From: Butyricicoccus sp.
Lineage (GTDB): Bacteria; Bacillota; Clostridia; Oscillospirales; Butyricicoccaceae
DNA: 20,616 bases
Direction of reading: 5' to 3'
NCBI GenBank assembly: GCA_020025885.1
Contig: JAHHRJ010000040.1
Span: 1 to 20,616 of the forward strand
Position numbers and translations under genes: made by a program. Shown here one piece after another: positions 6,952 to 13,361 of this stretch (positions within the stretch are counted from its first letter, which is position 1; each line of letters opens with the position of its first letter). The notes beneath the pieces are model-generated. The model was not told where the DNA came from and ran no database searches. It saw only the letters and a list, made by a program, of their open reading frames with translations.

Positions 6952-7170
6952 TTACTTCGAACGCCAGGTGATGCGGCCGCGGGTCAGGTCGTATGGCGAC
7001 ATCTGCACAGTGACCTTGTCGCCAGGGAGAATGCGGATAAAGTTCATGCGGAGCTTACCCGAGATATGTGCCAGGATCTTGTGCCCATTTGGCAGTTCAA
7101 CCTGGAACATTGCATTGGGCAGCGCCTCTATGACGGTACCTTCCAGCTCAATTACGTCGTCTTTAGCCAT
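6952..7170 (-). CDS. infA: Translation initiation factor IF-1
   Basis: 72 aa, the standard length. IF-1 occupies the ribosomal A site during initiation and helps IF-2 and IF-3. It is a single S1-type OB fold: 'MAKDDVIELEGTVIEALPNAMFQVELPNGHKILAHISGKLRMNFIRILPGDKVTVQMSPYDLTRGRITWR'. It starts 7 bp after the KOW gene, with the AAGGAAGGT ribosome binding site overlapping the end of that gene. A GGCTCC/GGAGCC hairpin (about 6897-6919) lies between infA and rpmJ. Confidence 0.98.
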   Translation of the reverse strand: MAKDDVIELEGTVIEALPNAMFQVELPNGHKILAHISGKLRMNFIRILPGDKVTVQMSPYDLTRGRITWRSK

Positions 7171-7177
7171 GTTTCGC

Positions 7178-7468
7178 TTACCTTCCTTGGTCAGTGTTTT
7201 GGTTCTCGTCTGCCCAGATGGACAGAGCCTTCCGGATATCGCTGTTGGTCAGTCTGCCCGTTTCGAGCAGCTTGTCGCGGGTGCGCGCGTCGCAGTGCGC
7301 CCGAAATGCCGTGTGCCGGCGCTTTTTGCGCTTGGGCTTTTCGGCGCGGCGCGTTCTGCCGTTTGCAAGCCAGAGATAATTGTCATCCTCGCGCAATACA
7401 AGGAGAATTTCATCTCGGTCACGCCCAGCCAGCGAAACCACCAGATCAGATACATGGGAACACATCAT
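7178..7468 (-). CDS. KOW-domain RNA-binding protein (ribosomal L14e-like)
   Basis: 96 aa. The N-terminal half carries a KOW motif ('DLVVSLAGRDRDEILLVLREDDNYLWLANGRTRRAEKPKRKKRRH'), the fold used by L14e/L24-type proteins to bind RNA. In many Clostridia a gene of this kind sits between map and infA, as here; its exact role in translation is not established. The C-terminal part (about 55-96) is less conserved and ends in a polar tail. The ATG at 7468 overlaps the TGA of map by one base, with GAGAGG seven bases upstream, so the two genes are probably translationally coupled. A GTG one codon earlier and an ATG one codon later are alternative starts. Confidence 0.88.
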   Translation of the reverse strand: MMCSHVSDLVVSLAGRDRDEILLVLREDDNYLWLANGRTRRAEKPKRKKRRHTAFRAHCDARTRDKLLETGRLTNSDIRKALSIWADENQNTDQGR

Positions 7469-8232
7469 CACAGTACCTCTCCGTCGATGCTCGTCAAAAT
7501 TTCAGGCGCACCGTCGGTAATCGCAACTGTGTTTTCATAATGCGCAGACAGCTTGCCGTCCTTGGTCTTAACGGTCCAACCGTCAGACAGGACACGCACA
7601 TCGTATACGCCGACATTGACCATCGGTTCGATTGCGAGGGTCATGCCTTTTTGCAGGCGTGCACCATGCCCCGGTTTGCCATAGTTTGGCACCTCAGGAG
7701 ATTCATGGAGTCTGGAGCCAACACCGTGCCCCACAAAGGAACGCACAATAGAAAAACCGTTGGCTTCCACATAAGCCTGCACCGCGGCCGAAATATCGGA
7801 AACGCGGCAGCCCTCTCGGGCAAACTTGATGCCCTCATAGAAGCTCTGCCGGGTTACCTCGATCAGCCGCTTCGCCTCATCTGAGACTTCGCCGCAGGCA
7901 ACTGTGCAAGCACAGTCCCCATGGAAGCCGCCGATGTAGGCGCCGACGTCGATCTTTACGATATCGCCGGAGCGGATCACCCGCTTTTTGGAAGGGATAC
8001 CGTGAATGACCTCATCATTGATCGATACACAGGCGCTTGCCGGAAAGCCGCCGTAGCCGAGGAAGGAGGGCTTTGCCCCAGCCTCCTCGATTGTGCGGCG
8101 GACGATCTGGTCAATCTCGTCCGTGGTAACCCCGGGAGCAACAGCGTCATGTCCTGCTTTCCGCGCCAAGGCGGTAATGCGGCAGGCAAGTCGCATACGC
8201 TCCAGTTGTTCATTCGTTTTGATTGGGATCAT
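7468..8232 (-). CDS. map: Methionine aminopeptidase type I
   Basis: 254 aa. It removes the initiator methionine from new proteins in the cytoplasm. All five metal ligands are visible: Asp95 (KIDVG), Asp106 (FHGD), His169 (VGHGVGSRLHE), Glu202 (AIEPMVN) and Glu233 (HYENTVAI); His77 (VIHGIPS) is the catalytic histidine. The start ATG at 8232 lies 4 bp after the adk stop; the 304-aa reading extends back over the end of adk and is rejected. There is only a weak ribosome binding site, so coupling to adk translation is likely. The type I fold lacks the 60-residue insert of type II and has no N-terminal zinc finger. Placement after secY-adk is the conserved Firmicutes order. Confidence 0.97.
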   Translation of the reverse strand: MIPIKTNEQLERMRLACRITALARKAGHDAVAPGVTTDEIDQIVRRTIEEAGAKPSFLGYGGFPASACVSINDEVIHGIPSKKRVIRSGDIVKIDVGAYIGGFHGDCACTVACGEVSDEAKRLIEVTRQSFYEGIKFAREGCRVSDISAAVQAYVEANGFSIVRSFVGHGVGSRLHESPEVPNYGKPGHGARLQKGMTLAIEPMVNVGVYDVRVLSDGWTVKTKDGKLSAHYENTVAITDGAPEILTSIDGEVL

Positions 8233-8236
8233 ATGA

Positions 8237-8866
8237 TTACAGACCCAGTGCCTCACAGGCCAGTGTCTTGGTCTGCTCAATTCCCTGTTCGCCATCAATG
8301 CTCTTGAGCTTACCCTGCGCGCCGTAGTACTCCTTGAGCGGCTCGGTCTGCGCATGGTAGGTTTCAAGGCGCTGACGTACAACTTCTAACTTATCGTCTG
8401 CACGAATCTGCAATGCGTCACCGCAGGCATCGCACACACCCTCAGTCTTTGGCGGGTTTGCAACGATATGATAGGTCGCACCACACTTGGTGCAGGTGCG
8501 ACGACCGGTCATACGGCCTTCAATCACACTGTCCTCAACCTCGAGAGAGAGCGCACAGTCGATCTGTGCGATCTTATCAAGTGCCTCAGCCTGTGGGATG
8601 GTACGTGGAAAACCGTCCAGGATAAATCCCTTCTGACAGTCTGGCTGTGCAATGCGTTCCTTGAGCAGGTTGATCACGAGCGCATCAGAAACCAGCTTAC
8701 CAGCGTCCATAAACGCTTTTGCCTGCAAGCCAAGCTCCGTACCATTGCGGATCGCCTCACGCAGGATATTACCTGTGGAGACGGAAGGAACGCCCATCTT
8801 TTCGATGAGATAAGATGCCAGCGTACCCTTACCGGCGCCTGGAGCGCCTAAAAGAATCAAATTCAC
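8237..8866 (-). CDS. adk: Adenylate kinase (zinc-containing long form)
   Basis: 209 aa. It interconverts ATP + AMP and 2 ADP. The P-loop GAPGAGKGT is at residues 8-16, the AMP-binding 'TGNILREAIRNGTELG' follows, 'FILDGFPRTIPQAEAL' is at about 81-95, and the LID contains four cysteines (125, 128, 145, 148: CTKC...CDAC), the structural zinc site common in Gram-positives. The start codon is GTG at 8866 with AGGAGG eight bases upstream. It lies 17 bp after secY and 4 bp before map. Confidence 0.97.
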   Translation of the reverse strand: MNLILLGAPGAGKGTLASYLIEKMGVPSVSTGNILREAIRNGTELGLQAKAFMDAGKLVSDALVINLLKERIAQPDCQKGFILDGFPRTIPQAEALDKIAQIDCALSLEVEDSVIEGRMTGRRTCTKCGATYHIVANPPKTEGVCDACGDALQIRADDKLEVVRQRLETYHAQTEPLKEYYGAQGKLKSIDGEQGIEQTKTLACEALGL

Positions 8867-8883
8867 AGAAAATGCCTCCTAAA

Positions 8884-10164
8884 TTACTCCAAGAAGCCCT
8901 TATGGTGACGCATCATCATCTGTGCTTCCAGTTGCTTTACGGTTTCCAGTGCAACACCGACAACGATGATGATCGAAGTACCGCCCAGTGCAACATTGCG
9001 CAGGTTGGAGTTAAACGCGCCAATGATCAGCGGAACCAGTGCAACAACACACAAGAAAATCGCGCCGACAAAGACAACCTTGCCCAGTGCTTTCATGATA
9101 AAGTCCGAGGTTGGCTTGCCCGGACGGAAGCCCGGAATATAGCCGCCGTTCTTCTTCAGGTTGTTCGCAATTTCAATTGGGTTAAACTGAATCGACGCAT
9201 AGAAATAAGAAAAACCGAAGATCATGAGCGCATACAGCGCGATATAGAACGGAGAAGTTTGCTGGAACAGATTCATGAGAGAAGCGCCTACAGTGCCAGC
9301 TTCCGGATGCCAGAACATCTGGATGGTTGCCGGCAGAGACAGGATCGAGGATGCAAAGATGATTGGCATAACACCAGTTGCGTTTACCTTGATCGGCAGA
9401 TGGGTGGACTGACCACCGTACATCTTACGACCAACGACGCGCTTTGCATACTGGATTGGGATACGACGCTCTGCATTGGACATATAGACGATAAATACAA
9501 CCATTCCCAAACCGACAACGATCATGAGAATGCCGGTAATCGGGGATGTCTTAAACAGCTGCATGATTGCATTGGCCAAATGTGGCCCACGGGAAATAAT
9601 ACCCGCAAAAAGGATGATCGAGATACCGTTTCCGATACCGTTCTGCGTGATATGCTCACCCATCCACATGATCAGCGCAGTACCTGCGGTAAACGCCATA
9701 ATGATGACGACTGCAGCCCAAGCGCCGGTTTCGGTCAAGAGACCCCAGCTCTTCAGGAGCATATAGTAAGAGAAGCCCTGAACCAGACCCAGCACAACAG
9801 CAAGATAGCGTGTCCAGCTGGCGATCTTCTTCTGACCTTCCTCGCCGCCGTCCTTTACCATGCGCTCAAGCGCAGGAATTGCAACGGTCAGCAACTGCAG
9901 GATAATGGATGCGTTGATATATGGGGTAATACCCATTGCGAAAATTGTCGCATTGGACAAGCCGCCGCCGGTGAAGACGTCCATGAAGCCCAGAAGAGAG
10001 CCTCCCGCCGCCTGCTGCGAAAACACCTGAGCGAGCTGCGCAAAATCAACAAACGGTACCGTAATAGAAGAGCCAAGGCGGAAAATGAAGACAATGAACA
10101 GTGTGTACAGAATCTTCTTTCTGAGTTCAGCGACCCGCCAAGCGTTCTTTAAGGTCTCGAGCAC
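8884..10164 (-). CDS. secY: Protein translocase subunit SecY
   Basis: 426 aa integral membrane protein, the central channel of the Sec translocon, with about ten transmembrane helices evident from the hydrophobic segments. Typical elements: N-terminal 'LKNAWRVAELRKKILYTLFIVFIFRLGS', the plug region 'GGSLLGFMDVFTGG', 'ITPYINASIILQLL', and the cytoplasmic loop 'RRIPIQYAKRVVG'. The start is GTG at 10164, one base after the rplO stop, with GAGGTGA overlapping the end of rplO; tight coupling is likely. It is followed by adk. Length and domain order are normal. Confidence 0.97.
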   Translation of the reverse strand: MLETLKNAWRVAELRKKILYTLFIVFIFRLGSSITVPFVDFAQLAQVFSQQAAGGSLLGFMDVFTGGGLSNATIFAMGITPYINASIILQLLTVAIPALERMVKDGGEEGQKKIASWTRYLAVVLGLVQGFSYYMLLKSWGLLTETGAWAAVVIIMAFTAGTALIMWMGEHITQNGIGNGISIILFAGIISRGPHLANAIMQLFKTSPITGILMIVVGLGMVVFIVYMSNAERRIPIQYAKRVVGRKMYGGQSTHLPIKVNATGVMPIIFASSILSLPATIQMFWHPEAGTVGASLMNLFQQTSPFYIALYALMIFGFSYFYASIQFNPIEIANNLKKNGGYIPGFRPGKPTSDFIMKALGKVVFVGAIFLCVVALVPLIIGAFNSNLRNVALGGTSIIIVVGVALETVKQLEAQMMMRHHKGFLE

Positions 10165-10165
10165 C

Positions 10166-10606
10166 TTAGATCACCTCGGCCTTTCCGCCAGCCTTCTCGA
10201 TCTTTTCCTTTGCAGAAGCAGAGAATGCCGCAGCCTTTACGGTCAAGTTCTTGGTCAGCTCACCGTTGCCAAGGATCTTAACTCCGTCAAGCGCCTTGGA
10301 GATGATGCCGGTCTCGAGCAGAAGCTCGGTGGTAACTTCGGTGCCGTTCTCAAAGCGCTCCAGTGCAGAAACGTTTACTGGTGCATAAGTGGTGCCGAAG
10401 ATGTTGTTGAAGCCGCGCTTTGGCAGACGGCGAGCCAGAGGCATCTGGCCACCCTCAAAGCCCGGGCGAACGCCGCCGCCGGAGCGAGCCCACTGACCCT
10501 TATGACCGCGGCCAGCAGTCTTGCCGTTACCGGAACCAGCGCCACGACCCTTGCGGTATGCCTTCTTGGTGGAACCCAGAGCGGGCTGTAAGTCCTGAAG
10601 CTTCAT
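10166..10606 (-). CDS. rplO: 50S ribosomal protein L15
   Basis: 146 aa, the normal length. L15 is a late-assembling protein of the large subunit. The glycine/arginine-rich N-terminal extension ('LQPALGSTKKAYRKGRGAGSGNGKTAGRGHKGQWARSGGGVRPGFEGGQMPLARRLPKRGF') is diagnostic, followed by the globular C-terminal domain. The start lies 4 bp after the rpmD stop, and its GGAGG site is inside the last codons of rpmD. Next to secY as in nearly all bacteria. Confidence 0.98.
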   Translation of the reverse strand: MKLQDLQPALGSTKKAYRKGRGAGSGNGKTAGRGHKGQWARSGGGVRPGFEGGQMPLARRLPKRGFNNIFGTTYAPVNVSALERFENGTEVTTELLLETGIISKALDGVKILGNGELTKNLTVKAAAFSASAKEKIEKAGGKAEVI

Positions 10607-10610
10607 GTCG

Positions 10611-10793
10611 TTACGCCTCCTCTACGATTTCGAGCAAGTAACTGATCTGAGCCAGCTTGCCGCGGGTTGCAGCGTTGTCTGGCTGAACAGTTACATCATT
10701 GATTTTCTTAAGACCCAGAGCGTGAGCGGTCGCGATATGCTGCTGCTTGCGGCCAGCCAGGCTCTTTACCAGGGTAATCTGAATGTTTGCCAT
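10611..10793 (-). CDS. rpmD: 50S ribosomal protein L30
   Basis: 60 aa, as expected for the bacterial short form. The sequence 'IQITLVKSLAGRKQQHIATAHALGLKKINDVTVQPDNAATRGKLAQISYLLEIVEE' matches the family throughout, including the conserved 'LGL.K....V...D....RG....' segment. GGAGGGG lies upstream of the ATG. It sits 17 bp after rpsE and directly before rplO. Confidence 0.97.
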   Translation of the reverse strand: MANIQITLVKSLAGRKQQHIATAHALGLKKINDVTVQPDNAATRGKLAQISYLLEIVEEA

Positions 10794-10810
10794 GTCTATT
10801 ACCCCTCCTA

Positions 10811-11314
10811 TTACAGTTCGTTAACGTCTTTACCGCGAACTGCTGCAACTTCAGCAGCGTTACGCAGGCTCTTGAGGCCCTCGATGGTCGCGGTTACAAC
10901 GTTCTGCGGATTGTTAGAACGCAGGCACTTTGTACGGATATCCTTGATGCCTGCTGCCTCGACAACGGCACGAACCGCGCCGCCAGCGATTACACCGGTA
11001 CCAGGTGCAGCGGGCTTCATCAGCACGCGACCAGCACCGAACTCACCGATTACCTCGTGTGGGATACTTGTGCCCTTAAGAGAAATCTTGATGAGATTCT
11101 TCTTTGCATCCTCAATGCCCTTGCGGATTGCGTCGGGTACTTCGGAGGCCTTGCCCAGACCGAAGCCAACGGTGCCCTTACCGTCGCCTACGACTACCAG
11201 AGCCGCAAACTTGAAGATACGACCGCCCTTAACAGTCTTGGATACGCGATTGAGAGCAACGACGGTTTCCTTGAACTCGTCCTCTCTCTTCTCGTTACGA
11301 TCAAACTTAGCCAT
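10811..11314 (-). CDS. rpsE: 30S ribosomal protein S5
   Basis: 167 aa. S5 contributes to decoding accuracy and mRNA unwinding at the entry tunnel. The N-terminal double-stranded-RNA-binding-like domain is at about residues 10-75 ('FKETVVALNRVSKTVKGGRIFKFAALVVVGDGKGTVGFGLGKASEVPDAI') and the C-terminal domain contains 'APGTGVIAGGAVRAVVEAAGIKDIRTKCLRSNNPQNVV'. GGAGGAGGT precedes the ATG. Gaps are 18 bp to rplR and 17 bp to rpmD. Confidence 0.98.
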   Translation of the reverse strand: MAKFDRNEKREDEFKETVVALNRVSKTVKGGRIFKFAALVVVGDGKGTVGFGLGKASEVPDAIRKGIEDAKKNLIKISLKGTSIPHEVIGEFGAGRVLMKPAAPGTGVIAGGAVRAVVEAAGIKDIRTKCLRSNNPQNVVTATIEGLKSLRNAAEVAAVRGKDVNEL

Positions 11315-11332
11315 GTTTTACCTCCTCCCGAC

Positions 11333-11692
11333 TTAAAACTGAAGGCCGCCCTCGCGAGCGCCCTCTGCGAGTTCCTTCACGCGTCCGTGGTACAGATAGC
11401 CACCGCGGTCAAATACGACATTCTCGATGCCCTTTGCCTTGCAGCGCTCTGCAACCAGCAGACCAACCTTCTTAGCAGCGTCCTTGTTGCCGCCGTACTC
11501 GGTGAAGTCCTTCTCGATCGTCGAAGCGGAGACGAGGGTCACGCCGGCTACGTCGTCGATCACCTGTGCATAGATGTTCTTTGCGCTTCTGTAAACGTCA
11601 AGACGCGGGCACTGAGCTGTGCCGGAGATCTTGCCGCGTACTCTCTTGTGGCGCTTCAGGCGCGCCTTGTTAGAATCCTTCTTAGAAACCAT
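11333..11692 (-). CDS. rplR: 50S ribosomal protein L18
   Basis: 119 aa. L18 binds 5S rRNA and brings it into the central protuberance. Basic N-terminus 'SKKDSNKARLKRHKRVRGKISGTAQCPRLDVYRSAKNIYAQVIDD' and C-terminal 'NVVFDRGGYLYHGRVKELAEGAREGGLQF' are the family signatures. GAAAGGAGA is found upstream. It lies between rplF (19-bp gap) and rpsE. Confidence 0.98.
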   Translation of the reverse strand: MVSKKDSNKARLKRHKRVRGKISGTAQCPRLDVYRSAKNIYAQVIDDVAGVTLVSASTIEKDFTEYGGNKDAAKKVGLLVAERCKAKGIENVVFDRGGYLYHGRVKELAEGAREGGLQF

Positions 11693-11711
11693 TTAAGCAC
11701 ACTCTCCTTTC

Positions 11712-12257
11712 TTACTTCTTCTTGCCGCCGGTCTTGCCTTCCTTGCGGCGGATATATTCGTCAACGTACTTGATACCCTTGCCCTTGTACGGCTCCGGCG
11801 GACGCTTTTCACGAATCTCTGCTGCAAACTGGCCAACCTTCTGCTTGTCAGGACCGGAAATAATAATCTTGTTTGGGTTCGGTACCTCGATGGAGATACC
11901 CGGGATCTCGCTCATAACAACCTGATGAGAGAAACCGAGGTTCATAACTAGGTCATTGCCCTGCTTTGCAACACGGTAACCAACGCCGTTTACGTCGAGC
12001 TCCTTCTTGAAGCCTTCGGTAACGCCAACAACCATATTGTTGATGAGGGAACGAGTCAGACCATGCAGTGCACGGTTCTGCTTCTCGTCGTTCGGGCGAG
12101 TAACGATGATCTCGTTGTTCTCAACAGCGATCTGCATATTCGGATGCAGCTCGCGGGTCAGGGTTTCCTTTGCGCCCTTAACCGTAAGCACATTGCCGTC
12201 CAGGGTGACTGTAACACCAGCGGGGATGGCGATAGGCATTCTACCAATTCTTGACAT
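11712..12257 (-). CDS. rplF: 50S ribosomal protein L6
   Basis: 181 aa, usual length. L6 supports the factor-binding region next to the sarcin-ricin loop. Two L6 repeats are visible (about 1-80 and 85-175), with 'MSRIGRMPIAIPAGVTV' at the start and the C-terminal signature 'PEPYKGKGIKYVDEYIRRKEGKTGGKK'. AAGGAGGT lies before the ATG. It follows rpsH after 14 bp. Confidence 0.98.
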   Translation of the reverse strand: MSRIGRMPIAIPAGVTVTLDGNVLTVKGAKETLTRELHPNMQIAVENNEIIVTRPNDEKQNRALHGLTRSLINNMVVGVTEGFKKELDVNGVGYRVAKQGNDLVMNLGFSHQVVMSEIPGISIEVPNPNKIIISGPDKQKVGQFAAEIREKRPPEPYKGKGIKYVDEYIRRKEGKTGGKKK

Positions 12258-12271
12258 TGTGAATTACCTCC

Positions 12272-12670
12272 TTACCATACGAACGCCAGGACTTCGCCAC
12301 CAACATTCAGCTCACGAGCCTTCTTGTCGGTCATGACGCCCTTAGACGTAGAAATGATGGCAACACCCAGGCCACGAAGAACCTTAGGCAGCTCCTGTGT
12401 GCCAGCGTATACACGCAGGCCGGGCTTAGATACACGCTTGATGCCGGTGATTGCCTTCTGGCGGTTTGCACCGTACTTCAGGGTGATGCGGATAACGCCC
12501 TGGTTGCCGTTGTCAACGAGCTGGAAAGACTTAATGTAGCCCTCGTCGAGCAGAATCTGCGCGATGGACTTCTTCATTTTGGACGCTGGTACGTCAACTG
12601 TTTCGTGACGAGCAGCGGCCGCGTTGCGGATGCGGGTCAGCATATCCGCAATCGGATCAGTGATCTGCAT
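12272..12670 (-). CDS. rpsH: 30S ribosomal protein S8
   Basis: 132 aa. S8 binds helix 21 of 16S rRNA and, in E. coli, represses the spc operon by binding a similar mRNA structure. 'ITDPIADMLTRIRNAAAARHETVDVPASKMKKSIAQILLDEGYI' is at the N-terminus, and the C-terminal 'GLGVAIISTSKGVMTDKKARELNVGGEVLAFVW' is diagnostic. The ATG at 12670 has AAAGGAG upstream; the longer start at 12721 would run through a leader hairpin. It is the first gene of the ribosomal block here. The genes that normally precede it (rplN, rplX, rplE, rpsN) are not in the window. Confidence 0.97.
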   Translation of the reverse strand: MQITDPIADMLTRIRNAAAARHETVDVPASKMKKSIAQILLDEGYIKSFQLVDNGNQGVIRITLKYGANRQKAITGIKRVSKPGLRVYAGTQELPKVLRGLGVAIISTSKGVMTDKKARELNVGGEVLAFVW

Positions 12671-12694
12671 TTCTTTTGCTCCTTTCAGAAGTTT

Positions 12695-12732
12695 GGCGGT
12701 ACTTCGTGTGGGATCGCCCACGGGTTGCCGCC
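12695..12732 (-). promoter_or_regulatory. Two-tier hairpin just upstream of the rpsH RBS
   Basis: On the minus strand GGCGG (12728-12732) pairs with CCGCC (12695-12699). Inside, after an internal loop (CAACC opposite AAGTA), GTGGG pairs with CCCAC around a CGAT tetraloop. The hairpin ends about 12 bases before the AAAGGAG of rpsH. An outer stem, an internal loop and an inner stem are the general layout of S8-binding sites, so autoregulation by S8 is a reasonable guess, not shown. Confidence 0.45.
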
Positions 12733-12781
12733 CACTTTTCTTACTAACGCTGCCGTGACCCTTTCACAGCAGGTGCTGGGG

Positions 12782-12826
12782 AAAAATATAAAAATCGATG
12801 GTCTGTGTAACAAACCAGACCATCGA
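12782..12826 (-). terminator. Strong intrinsic terminator (or attenuator) upstream of rpsH
   Basis: An 11-bp perfect stem (12795-12805 against 12816-12826, core CGATGGTCTG/CAGACCATCG) has a 10-nt loop. On the minus strand it is followed by UUUUUAUAUUUUU (12782-12794). It lies about 110 bp before the rpsH start codon. It would end transcripts arriving from upstream, or act as a conditional attenuator of the ribosomal operon. Confidence 0.8.
12785..12813 (-). promoter_or_regulatory. Candidate rpsH-operon promoter lying in the terminator
   Basis: TTGTTA (12808-12813) in the hairpin loop and TATATT (12785-12790) in the U-tract are separated by exactly 17 bp. This would give a leader of about 110 nt for rpsH that includes the two-tier hairpin but avoids the terminator. 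The -35 matches four and the -10 five of six consensus bases. Confidence 0.45.
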
Positions 12827-13050
12827 CAATTATAACATAAGAACAGCCCGTCCACAATAGAAAAAATGCCGATTTTTCGCGCAAAAATTCCCCTCAGACG
12901 GGTAAAATGTTATAACGGCAGGTCGGCCGTTTTTCTCGCTCCAAAGACCGCGCCGGAAACAGTCCGGTTGACGGCCAGCGGGCGGGCGACAGAGGATTCT
13001 GCCGCGCCCCGATCAAGATCGGTGGCTCATCCGATGCGCAGTACACATCT
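12827..13050 (-). ncRNA. Candidate structured leader RNA or small RNA
   Basis: This region lies between a near-consensus promoter (13057-13086) and a strong terminator (12782-12826). It has no credible ORF but many possible stems on the minus strand: CGGCAGA/TCTGTCG with tetraloop AUCC; CCGATC/GATCGG competing with ATCGG/CCGAT; CCGGA/TCCGG; AACGGC/GCCGTT; and ATTTTT/AAAAAT around GCGCG. It shows none of the signatures I know for RNase P, SRP RNA, tmRNA or T-box. It could be a free RNA of about 250 nt or an attenuated leader of the ribosomal operon. Confidence 0.35.
12829..12857 (-). promoter_or_regulatory. Second candidate promoter abutting the terminator
   Basis: TTGTGG (12852-12857), a 17-bp spacer and a perfect TATAAT (12829-12834). 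Transcription would start inside the left arm of the terminator hairpin, leaving a 9-bp stem able to stop the transcript at once. That is odd, and the site may be non-functional or used for a regulated short transcript. Confidence 0.3.
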
Positions 13051-13056
13051 GGAGTT

Positions 13057-13086
13057 ATTATATCAAACTCTCGGGGCAATTGGCAA
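13057..13086 (-). promoter_or_regulatory. Near-consensus sigma-A promoter
   Basis: TTGCCA (13081-13086), an 18-bp spacer and TATAAT (13057-13062) on the minus strand match the consensus at 11 of 12 bases. It is the best promoter match I found in the window. No gene starts directly behind it; the first coding start downstream is rpsH, about 390 bp away and behind a terminator. Confidence 0.65.
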
Positions 13087-13169
13087 GTACTTTTTATAAC
13101 TTTTCCAAAAAAATTATTCAAAAATCCAGCCGCTTCCCCGCTCTCTTTTGGGCGTGCCGCACAATACAA

Positions 13170-13216
13170 CAAGGGTGACTCCGGGCGGCACATGTGCCGC
13201 CCCAAAGTCACCCTTG
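13170..13216 (-). terminator. Long hairpin after the dha genes, probable terminator
   Basis: Outer arms CAAGGGTGACT (13170-13180) and AGTCACCCTTG (13206-13216) enclose a 20-bp perfect palindrome (13183-13202, core GGCGGCACATGTGCCGCC). The tail on the minus strand is only moderately U-rich (UUGUUGUAUU). It is about 145 bp beyond the dhaM stop and likely ends the glycerol operon. The length and symmetry could also mark a protein-binding site. Confidence 0.5.
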
Positions 13217-13223
13217 CCATATT

Positions 13224-13350
13224 AGAGGCTATCTGAAAAGTCGAAATTCTGGTTTTTTCTACAACGAGTGGCATCTGCTGCGTTTTTTGCCTTGCATCTA
13301 CGCACTCACTGCGAAAAATTTGTCAATTTCTTTGTTTTCAGATACGCCCT
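13224..13350. mobile_element. MITE-like element with terminal inverted repeats
   Basis: About 125 bp bounded by AGAGGCTATCTGAAAA (13224-13239) and the inverted copy at 13335-13350 (reads AGGGCGTATCTGAAAA on the other strand): 13 of 16 bases agree, and a subterminal GAAATT is shared too. TAG occurs at both edges (13223-13225, 13350-13352), compatible with a 3-bp TNA-type target duplication. No ORF. Inside are a GAGTG/CACTC pair and two GCATCT copies. The same end motif recurs at the right window edge. Confidence 0.55.
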
Positions 13351-13361
13351 AGAAAATGACT

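Noticed and set aside
6757..7884. 375-aa plus-strand frame opposite rpmJ, infA, the KOW gene and map
   Set aside because: It runs antisense across four well-supported genes and has no recognisable domain or ribosome binding site.
8815..10152. 445-aa plus-strand frame opposite secY
   Set aside because: It is the antisense shadow of secY; the His/Asp/Asn/Gln-rich sequence is typical of reverse-complement readings of membrane protein genes.
10787..11773. 328-aa plus-strand frame opposite rpsE, rplR and part of rplF
   Set aside because: Antisense shadow caused by biased codon use in ribosomal protein genes; no independent support.
12671..12780. A remnant of rpsN directly upstream of rpsH
   Set aside because: I looked for the zinc motif and the conserved C-terminal KKASW of S14 on the minus strand; neither occurs in any frame.
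12827..13050. RNase P RNA, SRP RNA, tmRNA or a T-box riboswitch
   Set aside because: The conserved sequence blocks of these RNAs (for example the T-box GGTGG-ACCGCG or the SRP GGAAGCA loop) are not present.
12894..13274. 126-aa minus-strand frame in the gap upstream of rpsH
   Set aside because: It spans the long hairpin and the strong promoter, has no ribosome binding site and resembles no protein.
13224..13350. CRISPR-like or tandem repeat in the gap
   Set aside because: There are only two inverted ends and no repeated spacer pattern; a MITE-like element explains the symmetry better.
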